64,000 nucleotides of DNA from Acanthoscelides obtectus. Lineage: Eukaryota > Arthropoda > Insecta > Coleoptera > Chrysomelidae. The notes beneath the pieces were generated by a model. The model worked only from the letters and a program-made list of their open reading frames with translations. It was not told the origin of the DNA and did no database searches. Location: the NCBI GenBank assembly GCA_963669975.1, contig CAVLJG010000005.1:47258815-47322814 (forward strand), given 5' to 3'. Within the stretch, counting starts at the first letter, position 1, and each line of letters begins with the position of its first letter. The position numbers and the translations under genes are program-made. Below are positions 12,290 to 20,840 of the stretch, piece after piece.

Positions 12290-12501
12290 TCGAACGTTGA
12301 TTTGGACATTGCAGCATACTCGAAAAACAGTTCTTCGTCATCACACAGTTGGGGATAAAGATGATGAAATTCTCCATGCATGCAACGATCTTTCCATATA
12401 ACCTTAGCAGATTGCCGTTTTCTGGGTGGTTTGGGAAACATCAATGATTGGAAATAAACATTCCGGGAAAACAAAAACGTGGCTTCATCTTCGCTGTCCA
12501 T
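10691..12501 (-). pseudogene. Harbinger transposase, copy 2, frameshifted
   Basis: Exon 1 starts at 12501 (MDSEDEATFLFSRNVYFQ) and continues through FEYAAMSKSTFDYI and QPISVEERV. The expected splice region near 12,200 is altered and reads on without a clear donor. Exon 2 begins at 11579 after TTCCAG and holds the D-D-E nuclease: FPHCCGSIDGKHI, FLADEAFPLT and RATVECSFGIAA. A one-base frameshift near 10,910 moves the end (VLHNVIIDKEGL, SRAAIAARAQF) into another frame, stopping at 10691. The catalytic residues survive, but the reading frame does not. Confidence 0.85.
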
Positions 12502-13181
12502 CTCGCAAATGAATGTAGAAGTTTTGTTGTACGAACGTCTAGTCCTCTCCTTGATACGTTCTTTTCGCAGGTAAATAAGGACACCCTAAATGCTCGCGCG
12601 AAAGTTGGTTTCTTCGTGCGAATATTTCGTACGAATCTCTTCGCACGGATGCTGCCAGTTAGGACGAGGCATTAGGCGGCGTCCTAATTGGCAGCGATCG
12701 TACGATGGCGCGATGCGTTCTCGTCGTGCGACGAGTTCAAACATACAGATATCTTCAAGAGTGTCCTATTTGAACTTCGCAAGTCATTGTGCTAGCACAT
12801 GAAATGCTTAATAACGATCATACGAAGAGTTTAATCGTGCGATCATGAAAATCCCCGCGCGAACACAGTAACGCGAGTGGTACGGGGGGCACGGGACGAG
12901 AGGGGCGAGGAGGACCCAACACCAGTGACACACAGCACTCGACTCGCTCGCGGCCGGACGGCATTTTGTGTTTTCATTGTTTGTATGAAGCGTTTGGCTA
13001 TTCTATTACATACAAGATGACATTCGAAGAAGATTTAATTAACCAAGTACGTTTACATCCTGTTGTTTGGAATAAGAAGAGTGAGGACTATAAAAACAGG
13101 TTGAAAAGTGAAAAAGCATGGGATATAATTAATCGATCAAACGAACTTACCTTAAGTGAAGTTCGATCGTAATTATACGAG

Positions 13182-13315
13182 GGTCCAGTCCGAAGACATC
13201 ACTTTGTTTATTTACTATGTAGTCCGGCCCTGGAGTACCAGCCGCACACCAAGTTAAAAGACAAGAGATCCCCGCTCCCGTCTCGTCGCGCCCCGGTCTT
13301 GCACGTTGAGTCATT
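13182..13315 (+). repeat. DIRS left inverted terminal repeat
   Basis: Matches the reverse complement of 17494-17627 with only a few differences (for example TACCAG against TACTAG, and TCTCGT against TCCCGT). It is preceded by a 51-bp unique end (13131-13181) that has no counterpart on the right. Confidence 0.93.
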
Positions 13316-13371
13316 TGTTAAAAGAAATGGTACTTGCTCGCAACTTGGGAGGGTTGAAAAAAGGGGTGAGA

Positions 13372-13496
13372 GTGATGTCTTCGGACTGGACCCTCGTATA
13401 ATTACGATCGAACTTCACTTAAGGTAAGTTCGTTTGATCGATTAATTATACTTTAGGTCCAGTCCGAAGACATCACTTTGTTTATTTACTATGTAG
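13372..13496. repeat. DIRS internal complementary region (circle-junction copy)
   Basis: Reads as the reverse complement of the right end of the element (ITR, then TAAAGTATAATT) fused directly to the reverse complement of the left end (the 51-bp unique end, then ITR). TATAATT occurs once at the fusion point (13444-13450, inverted). This is the expected template for rejoining ends during DIRS replication. It defines both element termini to the base. Confidence 0.9.
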
Positions 13497-13724
13497 ATGT
13501 TTAAAGATCGAACACAGTTGCGAGCGATCTGATGGTGTTATAAAGTGGAATCAAAGTGTTCAGAAACAACAAAACCATATATTTAGTATTACTATGTAAC
13601 AAACATAAAATAAATTCTCAAATTGTAACCTAAAGATAACGTTGATTTGAGAAACAACTGAAACACAGGAAACATGTAACAAACTCTTAAGAGTATTAGA
13701 ACTTAACTAATCAGACCAATTTTA

Positions 13725-14504
13725 TATCTAGGATTGCATTTGCAAACTCATTGTTTGGTTGTAGAGGACGATTATAAAATCTTGCAAACGTGGAACGTTG
13801 CGTCCAACCAACTGTTTTACATATGTTATCTACGGAAACGCCTTTTCTTAACGCCTCAGAAGTCGCCGCATGCCTTACTGAATGAGGCGTAAAAAGTGTT
13901 GTCTACTCCTGCAGAGGCAAGGGTCTGTTTTACCCATCTGCTTAAAGTGTCTTTAGACGCCCTGCCATGGGGTTTTTTCCCTGTCACAAATAGGAAATCG
14001 TTATTGGGTTCTCTTAAAGAAGCCGTTCTATCAATGTATTCTTTCAGGATTGTGGCCACGCAAAGAAAGGGTTTTGTTGAAAAAATCGGGATGTGCAGAG
14101 TGGGTTGAGGTTTTCCAACTCTACTGGTTTTAATTGGATCCGATATATTAATAGTTGATTCACTGTGACCATGGATTATATTTGAGAGACGTATAAGAGA
14201 TATCGTCTGGAGTTTTTTCTCCTGTTATCAGGGCTAATAACGTCGTTAATTTCTGTGACAGAGTTTGAAGACTAAGCGGTGATGATAACTTCTCTAAATA
14301 ATTTAGAAGGGGTATAGGATCCCAGGTGGCAGTATACTTTGGTCGTGAAGGCCGTAAGTGAGAGATGCCTTTTTTGAAGCGTTTAATTATCGGATTAGAG
14401 GCTAAATCCTTTGAGCAAATTAATGAAAGGGCAGATGTATGGGAGTTAAAAGTACCATACGTAAGGTTTTGATTATTTGTCAATTCTTGCAAGAATGACA
14501 CCAC
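13725..14504 (-). pseudogene. DIRS tyrosine recombinase, broken by two one-base shifts
   Basis: Integrase of the phage-lambda recombinase superfamily. The N-terminal part (14504-~14,220) ends ALITGEK. The next frame reads QTISLIRLSNI, giving the box I region. The following frame includes ILKEYIDRTASL and GKKPHGRASKDTLSRWV. After another shift comes the C-terminal signature HSVRHAATSEAL (H-x-x-R-H, about 13,860-13,890). GWTQRSTFARFYNRP follows, with the nucleophilic Tyr near 13,770. Both shifts sit at homopolymers: T6 at 14213-14218 and A5 at 13891-13895. No other damage was seen in the catalytic half. Confidence 0.88.
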
Positions 14505-16271
14505 TTCTTTGATTGTGGGATTAAAAAGCGAAATGTCATTACTGAAGCAATAACCCCACCATAATTTATACGAACTGCTATATTGTTGTAATGTGGAAAT
14601 GCGTAAAAATAAAATCTATTCCAGGGAATCGTAAACGCGTCAATATATGCAGATCCTGGATCTCTATGCCAGGAGACATATAACTTACATTTAGCATTTG
14701 TATGGGAAGCAAAAAGATCAATCTCTAGGTTTCCGAAAACGGTGGTTAAGCGGTCGAAGGCGGTTTGACATAACGACCATTTCGTTTCCAAATTCGAACT
14801 CCTGGACTCGGTGTCTGCTATAACATTATCCTTCGAAGGAATGTATGAAGCGAAGAGCCAGAGGTTCCTTTGCTCACACCATTGCCAAATTTGTTTTGAC
14901 AACGAACAGAGGTCTGGGAATTGAACACTCCCCATTCTGTTGATGTATGAAACAGCTGTCGTGTTGTCACATCTAATTAGAATATTGCAGTTTTTCAAAT
15001 TTTTGGCATAGCACTGAATCACGTACAAAATAGCCCATAATTCCAAATTATTTATATGTAACCGTTTTTGAGAGTCAGACCAGAATCCATGGGTTCTGTC
15101 ATGGCCACAACCAGCACCCCATCCTGTAAGTGATGCGTCGGTAAAAATTGTTATAATCATACCTGATGTCATTGAAGGCTTTTGAAATATGATTTGTCCA
15201 CCAAAAAGTATCTGGCTTTATGCTTTCAGGGATAGGCTTCTTTTCGTCAGGAAGTTCTATTTTTAAATGGACACTATCTATCATAAAGCCTAGAAATTTT
15301 ATGTAAGTGGTAGGTACTAGGATGGTTTTGTTTTTATTGACTATAAGACCTAACGATTTTAAAAGACAAATGGTTGTGTTGACATGTTTAAGACAGGATT
15401 CATAGGAATCTCCGAATATTAGGAAATCGTCTAGGTAATTGACTGTAGAGATGCCTAAAGTGCGCAGAAAAGAGACGACTGGCTTCATGAGTTTTGTGAA
15501 GCATAACGGAGCTGTACATAACCCGAACGGTAAGCAGGTAAATTGGTACAATTGACCTTCAAATTGAAATTTAAGGAACGGTTGATGGTCATTGTGAACG
15601 GGTACCAAAAAGTATGCATCTTTCAAGTCAATTGTGCACATATACACGTTTTTGTGAGTCACTTTAATAGCCGTTCGTAGGTCCTCCATTTTAAAATGCG
15701 GACATTCCACATATTCATTTAATTGTTTTAGATTTAAAATAAACCTTTTTCCACCGCTGGATTTATCTGCTAGGAAACATGGAGAGATAAATTGTTCGGG
15801 CCTTGACTCAGATTTGAGTATGGTTCCGGACCTTAACAAATCGTTTATAGCTAATCTTACTAGCGATGTTTCTGTAGGGGAAAAATTATTTTTAACCAAG
15901 TGGTGGCATGATGGAGGGTTGTCTTTAAAGGGAATCCTATAACCTTGAATCCAGGATAAGACTGTCAAATTTGAGGTTAGTTTGGACCAAGAGTCCAAAT
16001 AAAACTGTAAACGGCCAGCAAACGGAAATTGTTTTACCTTCAGCGTTTCCTGTTGTCTGTTCTGAGGAAACTGTTTCGAGGAATGGCCCTTGTATTGCCT
16101 CGCCTCCCTCTTGCGGTAAGGCGGGCGATACCTGTTTGAAGGTCCTGCATTCTTGGACGAGCTGCCCGCCCCCCTCTTCTTTCGGAATGATTGAAGGCTA
16201 ATGCGTGAGGGGTTAGAAGGCAAACTTAAGGTCCTGCCTTTTCCAAAGATTTCAATTTTTTGCTCGTTCAC
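14480..16271 (-). pseudogene. DIRS reverse transcriptase-RNase H
   Basis: Copies element RNA into DNA. RT lies at 16271-15190 with the conserved order FILNLKQLNEYV, FKMEDLRTAI, TIDLKDAYF, FTCLPFGLCTAPLCFTKLM and the active site YLDDFLIFGDS. RNase H (15172-14480) shows FTDASLTGWGA, NLELWAILYVI and RCDNTTAVSYINRMG, the three acidic residues of the family. A LFASHTNAKC box follows, as in DIRS elements. The two parts lie in different frames and overlap at 15,099-15,172. The frame shift falls near 15,190, so either a frameshift is used or the gene is broken. Confidence 0.9.
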
Positions 16272-17301
16272 CTAAATCTGGCCCAAACAAAATTTCACCA
16301 GGTATGGTATTTTCAGTCAGTTCTTTAACTGATTTGTTAGAGTACTGGGCTAATTTTGTGTGGGGGGGTGCATGTTGTGCATATGTTCGTAAAATTGTGA
16401 ATGTCGGAACATCCCCGGACCTTGAACGTCTACGGCTCAGCCGAGAACGAGAACGCCTAAAGTAATGGGGCGAATCGGCATGAGACCTCGACCTGCTGCT
16501 TCTACCCTCAAGTTCCTGGTGTAATGTCTTTAGGGATGCTGGGTTCGTCTTTCAATATACCGTTGAGTGCTTTTCCCAGGGTGGTTAGTCCGTTACCAAT
16601 GTGCAATTGGTACCCGGAGTGAGTGGGATCCCTAGTTAAATGTATAGAATAGCTTTCACTTCGGGATTTACTTTTGGAGGACGTAATAAAGCGAAATTAG
16701 ACGGCACATTTTGTTTTTCGCTAAGGATAGAAATATCTTCGGCGGATAGCCCGTTTGCCAAAATATGGGACCACCTGGAGGCTAGGGCACCGTGAAGTTT
16801 AAAACTAGACGTATTAGCCTTTTCAGGATCGGCACCCAGAATATTTAATGTGTCCTCTGATAATGGCATACAATCGGCATCGTCAAGTATCAAAACATCG
16901 TCCATACTGTTTTGCGTTATTGTCGCCGCTCCCAAATCCGGCCCTGTCAGTACCTGAGCTTCCGGTCCGCACGGGGAACGACCAGCCAGGCCTACCTGAC
17001 GCTGCACTTTATTTATTGGCGATTGTGCATATTTTGTGTGGGGGATGCATGTTGTGCATATGTTCGTAAAATTGTGCATAATATGCACAATTGTGCATGT
17101 CGGAACATCCCTGGACCTTGAACGTCTACGGCTCAGCCGAGAACGAGAACGCCTAAAGTAATGGGGCGAATCGGCACGAGACCTCGACCTGCTGCTTCTA
17201 CCCTCAAGTTCCTGGTGTAAAATTTCCCTGATAAGACTCCTCAAGGAACTGGGAGAATTAACCTCCATATTCCCGTCCCTGCCGCCAGGTTTTTCTTCCA
17301 T
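16262..17301 (-). pseudogene. DIRS gag-like ORF with Arg/Ser-rich segment, disrupted
   Basis: Starts at 17301 (MEEKPGGRDGNMEVN). An Arg/Ser-rich segment follows (RSSRSRSRADSPHYFRRSRS), presumably nucleic-acid binding. Next come a linker and a globular part (ILGADPEKANTSSFKLHGAL, LANGLSAEDISIL) to 16636, where the frame breaks. The next frame continues HLTRDPTHSGYQL and GNGLTTLGKALNGIL to about 16,525. A 173-bp copy of the Arg/Ser segment (16352-16524) is then inserted, after which QYSNKSVKELTENTIPGEIL resumes to about 16,262. It is therefore not a functional frame as it stands. Confidence 0.7.
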
Positions 17302-17493
17302 GGTTTTCTGCTAAGTATATCTTATATTATATATAACGTGCTACTAGATGAGCAACAAAACAACCCATTGTTGTACATACTTACCAACCTACTCACCAAG
17401 CACTAAACCGATTTGAAAAGGAATCGCGAATTTTACGTGTTTCCTAACGCACAAACAAGTCGGGCGACCGTATGGCTGTAACACCAAAAACCG

Positions 17494-17627
17494 AATGACT
17501 CAACGTGCAAGACCGGGGCGCGACGGGACGGGAGCGGGGATCTCTTGTCTTTTAACTTGGTGTGCGGCTAGTACTCCAGGGCCGGACTACATAGTAAATA
17601 AACAAAGTGATGTCTTCGGACTGGACC
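17494..17627 (-). repeat. DIRS right inverted terminal repeat
   Basis: Inverted partner of 13182-13315. It is followed by only 12 bp (TAAAGTATAATT) before host Harbinger sequence resumes at 17640. Confidence 0.93.
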
Positions 17628-17739
17628 TAAAGTATAATTGCGAGGAACGTAAATAAAACAAGTAAGTAGATAGTAATGTAAGCTTAGTTTTAATCAGAAC
17701 CAGAGTTAACAGCAAGAGGTATAATACAATATAGAGCCA

Positions 17740-19980
17740 TTAATTAGGATTGGCTGAAAAATATGTGGTGAATAATTCTCTAGCGTTAATTGCTGTTATT
17801 GCAGCACGATTATTAACTCTATTACGTGGAAGTCTTTCAAAATTGTTATTGAATTGATTTGTTGTCATAGATAATTGCGGTTCTCTTGTATCTCTCTGTA
17901 TTACAATATTGTCCAATCGACAGACAGCCTTCACAATTTTAATTGCATTATCAAAAGATGTTTCGATGCTTTTTAAAAGAATTCTAAATTTACTAGCAGT
18001 GATTCCAAAGGTACATTCTATCCCTACCCTTGTAGTAGACAATTTGTAATTAAAACTTGATTTATCTGCATTCTCTGTTGCTTGTTGTCTTGGATAAGGC
18101 CTCATTAAGAATGTTTTCAAAGGAAAAGCCTCGTCCCCTAAAAATACATATGGTGCCACAATATTACTATTAGGTAATCGTTCCTCAGGTGGTAATTGAA
18201 TATTTCCACTGTTAAGTTCTTGAAAAAATGAGAATTGCTGAGAACGCCTCCATCACTATCTTTTCCGTATGCACCTACGTTAAGGATGCGAAATGTGTTA
18301 TCTGAATCGGAGACCGCTAATAAAACAATTGAGTAATATTGTTTGTAGTTAAAATACATGCTTCCAGAAAGTTGTGGCTTTACGACACGAATGTGTTTTC
18401 CGTCCAGATTTCCACAGCAATGTGGAAATTTATTTTTATTTGAAAATGAATTTGCTATTTCCCTAAAATCTTGGATACTTGGAAATTTCATGTGCATTTT
18501 GTTAAAATTATTCCAAATTGCACTGCAAACCTCCATCACGATACTTGCAATTGCGGTTTTTGAAATGCGAAATGGCACTGCTAACTTCCGAAAAGGTTTT
18601 CCTGTTGTTAAGTACCTGTAATTTATAACACGTTGAATTAAAAAAATATTGTTTTTTATTACAGAAAAAGAAGTTAAAACTAGGTGGCGACACTTAAGGG
18701 ACGTCTTTCTAAAAGAATTGAAGAAAGTTCGTAAACCACGCTCTGGAGATCCAGGAAGCCCAAATGAACAAGATTACTCGGGAAAGTGAACCTATTACCA
18801 AAATATGTTATTTTTAAAAGATGTTTCAATGCCTCGACTAACCGAATATAATAGTGTTCATCAAGAAACTGGAAATAATGATAATGATGCCAGCCTACCA
18901 ACCACTTCAAGATCAGAGCAGAATCTTCAGTTGCCTGATGAAGAAAATTCTACTGCATTGTCTAATAGATCCGATTTTGTAACTTCTGATGAGGAACCAC
19001 TGTCTACTAGTGCTTCGTCAATTACACAGAGAACGAGAGATTTGTCCACTGAAGCTTTGGATAGTGTATCACAAACTGGGTCTCAACAAAGAAAACGCAA
19101 ACAAAATCAATCAAATTTAACCGAATATCAGCGTCAAATGATCCAAATCGAAGAAAACAAAATTAAAGTGATTAAAGAGAAAGACAAAGAAGCTGAGGAT
19201 GAAGATATCCTATTTTTGAAATCGCTAGATCCATATTTTAAATATTTGAATCCAGTACAAAAATTAAAAAGTAAATTACAGAATACAATAGCAGACGAAA
19301 TTTCTCTAGCTATGCCATCGCCCCCTTCCAACTCATCTACCATGTCAATGTCAATCATACCCCCACCAGTGCACGCTCTAGCTATGTCATCACCCCCTTC
19401 CAACTCTTCCATGCCAATCATACCTCCACCAGTGCACGCATCCTCATCACTGACATCACCGACACAGACCCGGCAATTCTACGAAACATGTATCGATGAG
19501 GAAAACTACACTAACTACTAAACTACAATTTAAAATTCGACGTAATTTTGCTGGCATAAGTAGTGTTTTATGTACTCTGTTGCGCATTAAACCGACGTAA
19601 TTACTACGTACAGAACGAAATGTAAAAAATAAATATAATGAATGCAAGACTATTTAGTGAAATGGCGAAATTAAATCGGCCTACGTAACACATATAATAT
19701 AAATGAAAAACTTACCTGATTGTTAATACCAATCTGTCTTCCACACTAATGGGTTTTTTAAAGTTGGTCACTCTTTTACTGCAATCGCTACGAATTTCCA
19801 TTGCAGATGTAGTTGAATGTTTCTTTTGACATGGACAAATAATTGTAAAAGTCTTATTTCGTACATCAAAATAATGGTTGAAAAATTCACCGCGCACATT
19901 CCTGGATCTGTACTATGTGGTCTACGTTTCTTTTTTTCAATGTCATTTGCAATCTTCAAATCAATATTGCCCGACAGCAA
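17740..19980 (-). pseudogene. Harbinger transposase, copy 3, frameshifted
   Basis: Exon 1 (19,980-~19,716) is spread over two frames: NIDLKIANDIEKKKRR, then VTNFKKPISVEDRLVLTIR before a GTAAGT donor. Exon 2 begins near 18,616 after a TTACAG acceptor and reads MPFRISKTAIASIVMEVC, FPHCCGNLDGKHIR and SDSDNTFRILNVGAYG. A frameshift near 18,225 separates FFKNL from APYVFLGDEAFPLKTF. The C-terminal frame holds GIECTFGITASKF and ends at 17740. The D, D and E residues are all present. Decay is clearly greater than in copy 1. Confidence 0.85.
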
Positions 19981-20148
19981 AAACTGTGCCTATCTGTAAA
20001 GAGCCATTATTAAAATGGCATGTGATGGTGCGATACCATCGTACGACGGGATCGCACGATGGACATCGCGCGGTTTATTAGGACACCTGTTGGGTCATCG
20101 CACGACCACTTTGATCGTTCGATCGCTGCCAATTAGGACGCCGCCTTA

Positions 20149-20336
20149 AACGGCTTTCGATTATTTTCGTCAAATTTTTCGCAAAGGGTCTGTATCAATA
20201 CTATGAAAATATGCAGAAAGCCAAGCTTGGCGCCCGAAAAACACCAAGCGACAAAAATTTGACGCTTGAACCGTTTAAACTCGGACAAGTCTAAAAAAAT
20301 ACAAACTTCCGCTGCTCCAAATTACTAAACTAAAAA
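20149..20336. other. Intergenic DNA right of Harbinger copy 3
   Basis: No gene is seen. Short inverted words are present (CAAATTTTT and AAAAATTTG near 20,180 and 20,254; AACGGCT and AACCGTT), without clear element ends. Confidence 0.4.
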
Positions 20337-20560
20337 ATGGCCTCAAGTAGGTTGACTGCAATTCACACGCAACGTTGCCATCAGTTCATAAAAAAAATAT
20401 TATTGAAAAAAACTGACACAACAACACAAAAAAGAATTAAGTGGATCATACAATTAGTACATAGTCCCACCCATTTAAGAATGCTGTGTTCTAGATATTT
20501 CTTCCCTCCCTTACTGAAAGTATCCACCATCTGGCAACGTCAGTCATGCTATGCAGGCCA
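20320..20560 (+). repeat. Unclassified interspersed repeat, copy 1 (TCAAGTAGGTTGACT family)
   Basis: Carries TCAAGTAGGTTGACT, then ACGCAACGTTGCCATCAG and CATACAATTAGTACATAG. The same words recur in order near 27,365 and 44,300 (plus) and 35,700-35,880 (minus). The 99-codon ORF here has no recognisable domain and is probably incidental. Confidence 0.55.
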
Positions 20561-20840
20561 GCTCGAGCAGTGTGGCGGTAAGAGATTAGGTTACATGTGC
20601 CGGACAGGATTTTGTGGGTACAGGGGAAATTCGTAGCGCATGGCAAATGCGACCTAGCATGCGAAATGCACTAAAGTTGTTCAATATTTACATGGCACCA
20701 ACTTTGATAGTGCCTACAACCATACAGTTGATGCAAATTCATACAAGGTATTTTCACATAGTTTCCCTGCATTCAAAAAAGAGAAAGTCTGTTTAAAAAA
20801 TTGGAGCTCACACGTAGAGACGATGTGACAGACGGTTGAT

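Larger units (their letters stand above)
10176..12671. mobile_element. PIF/Harbinger element, copy 2 (complete, TTA target duplication)
   Basis: A 2,496-bp element with perfect 46-bp terminal inverted repeats (10176-10221 and 12626-12671; outer bases TGCCTCGTCCTAACTGGCAG). They are flanked by TTA at 10173-10175 and 12672-12674, the usual Harbinger 3-bp duplication. It carries a MADF gene on the plus strand and the transposase on the minus strand, with exons interleaved. Subterminal DNA is CG-rich with repeated TCGTACGA/TTCGTACG-type words. Near-identical TIRs suggest a fairly recent insertion, yet both genes contain frameshifts. Confidence 0.93.
13131..17639 (-). mobile_element. DIRS-type tyrosine-recombinase retrotransposon
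   Basis: A 4.5-kb element whose genes read on the minus strand: gag, RT, RNase H, tyrosine recombinase. Inverted terminal repeats of 134 bp lie at 13182-13315 and 17494-17627 (outer bases GGTCCAGTCCGAAGACATCA). An internal complementary region at 13372-13496 lies next to the 3' end, as in DIRS1. There is no ordinary target duplication: TATAATT occurs at both junctions (13124-13130 and 17633-17639), and once in the internal junction. Excision rebuilds the interrupted MADF exon exactly. Coding frames carry several breaks. Confidence 0.94.
13017..19521 (+). pseudogene. MADF-BESS protein of Harbinger copy 3, split by DIRS and with a premature stop
   Basis: Exon 1 was 13017-13130 joined to 17640-17661. 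Excising the DIRS joins AWDII to ARNVNKT and restores a GTAAGT donor at 17662, matching copy 2 residue for residue in pattern. Exon 2 begins at 18665 after TTACAG and reads TRWRHLRDVF, KPRSGDPGSP, then TGA at 18787-18789 where copies 1 and 2 have Trp (STW, GKW). The same frame stays open from 18805 to 19521. That part has an acidic linker, a BESS-like helix (ILFLKSLDPYFKYL, VQKLKSKLQ) and a duplicated Ser/Pro segment (SPPSNSS, IIPPPVHA twice at 19,317-19,440). Confidence 0.82.
12675..20145. mobile_element. PIF/Harbinger element, copy 3, interrupted by a DIRS element
   Basis: Ends share a 26-bp perfect inverted repeat (12675-12700 and 20120-20145; outer bases GGCGGCGTCCTAATTGGCAG). They are flanked by TTA at 12672-12674 and 20146-20148. 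Without the 4.5-kb DIRS insertion the element is about 2.96 kb, close to copy 2. The first TTA is also the right-hand duplication of copy 2, so one element landed in the other's flanking TTA. Subterminal DNA (12,700-12,850 and 20,020-20,120) is rich in CG-containing palindromic words such as TCGTACGA, TCGCACGA and CGATCG. Confidence 0.92.
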
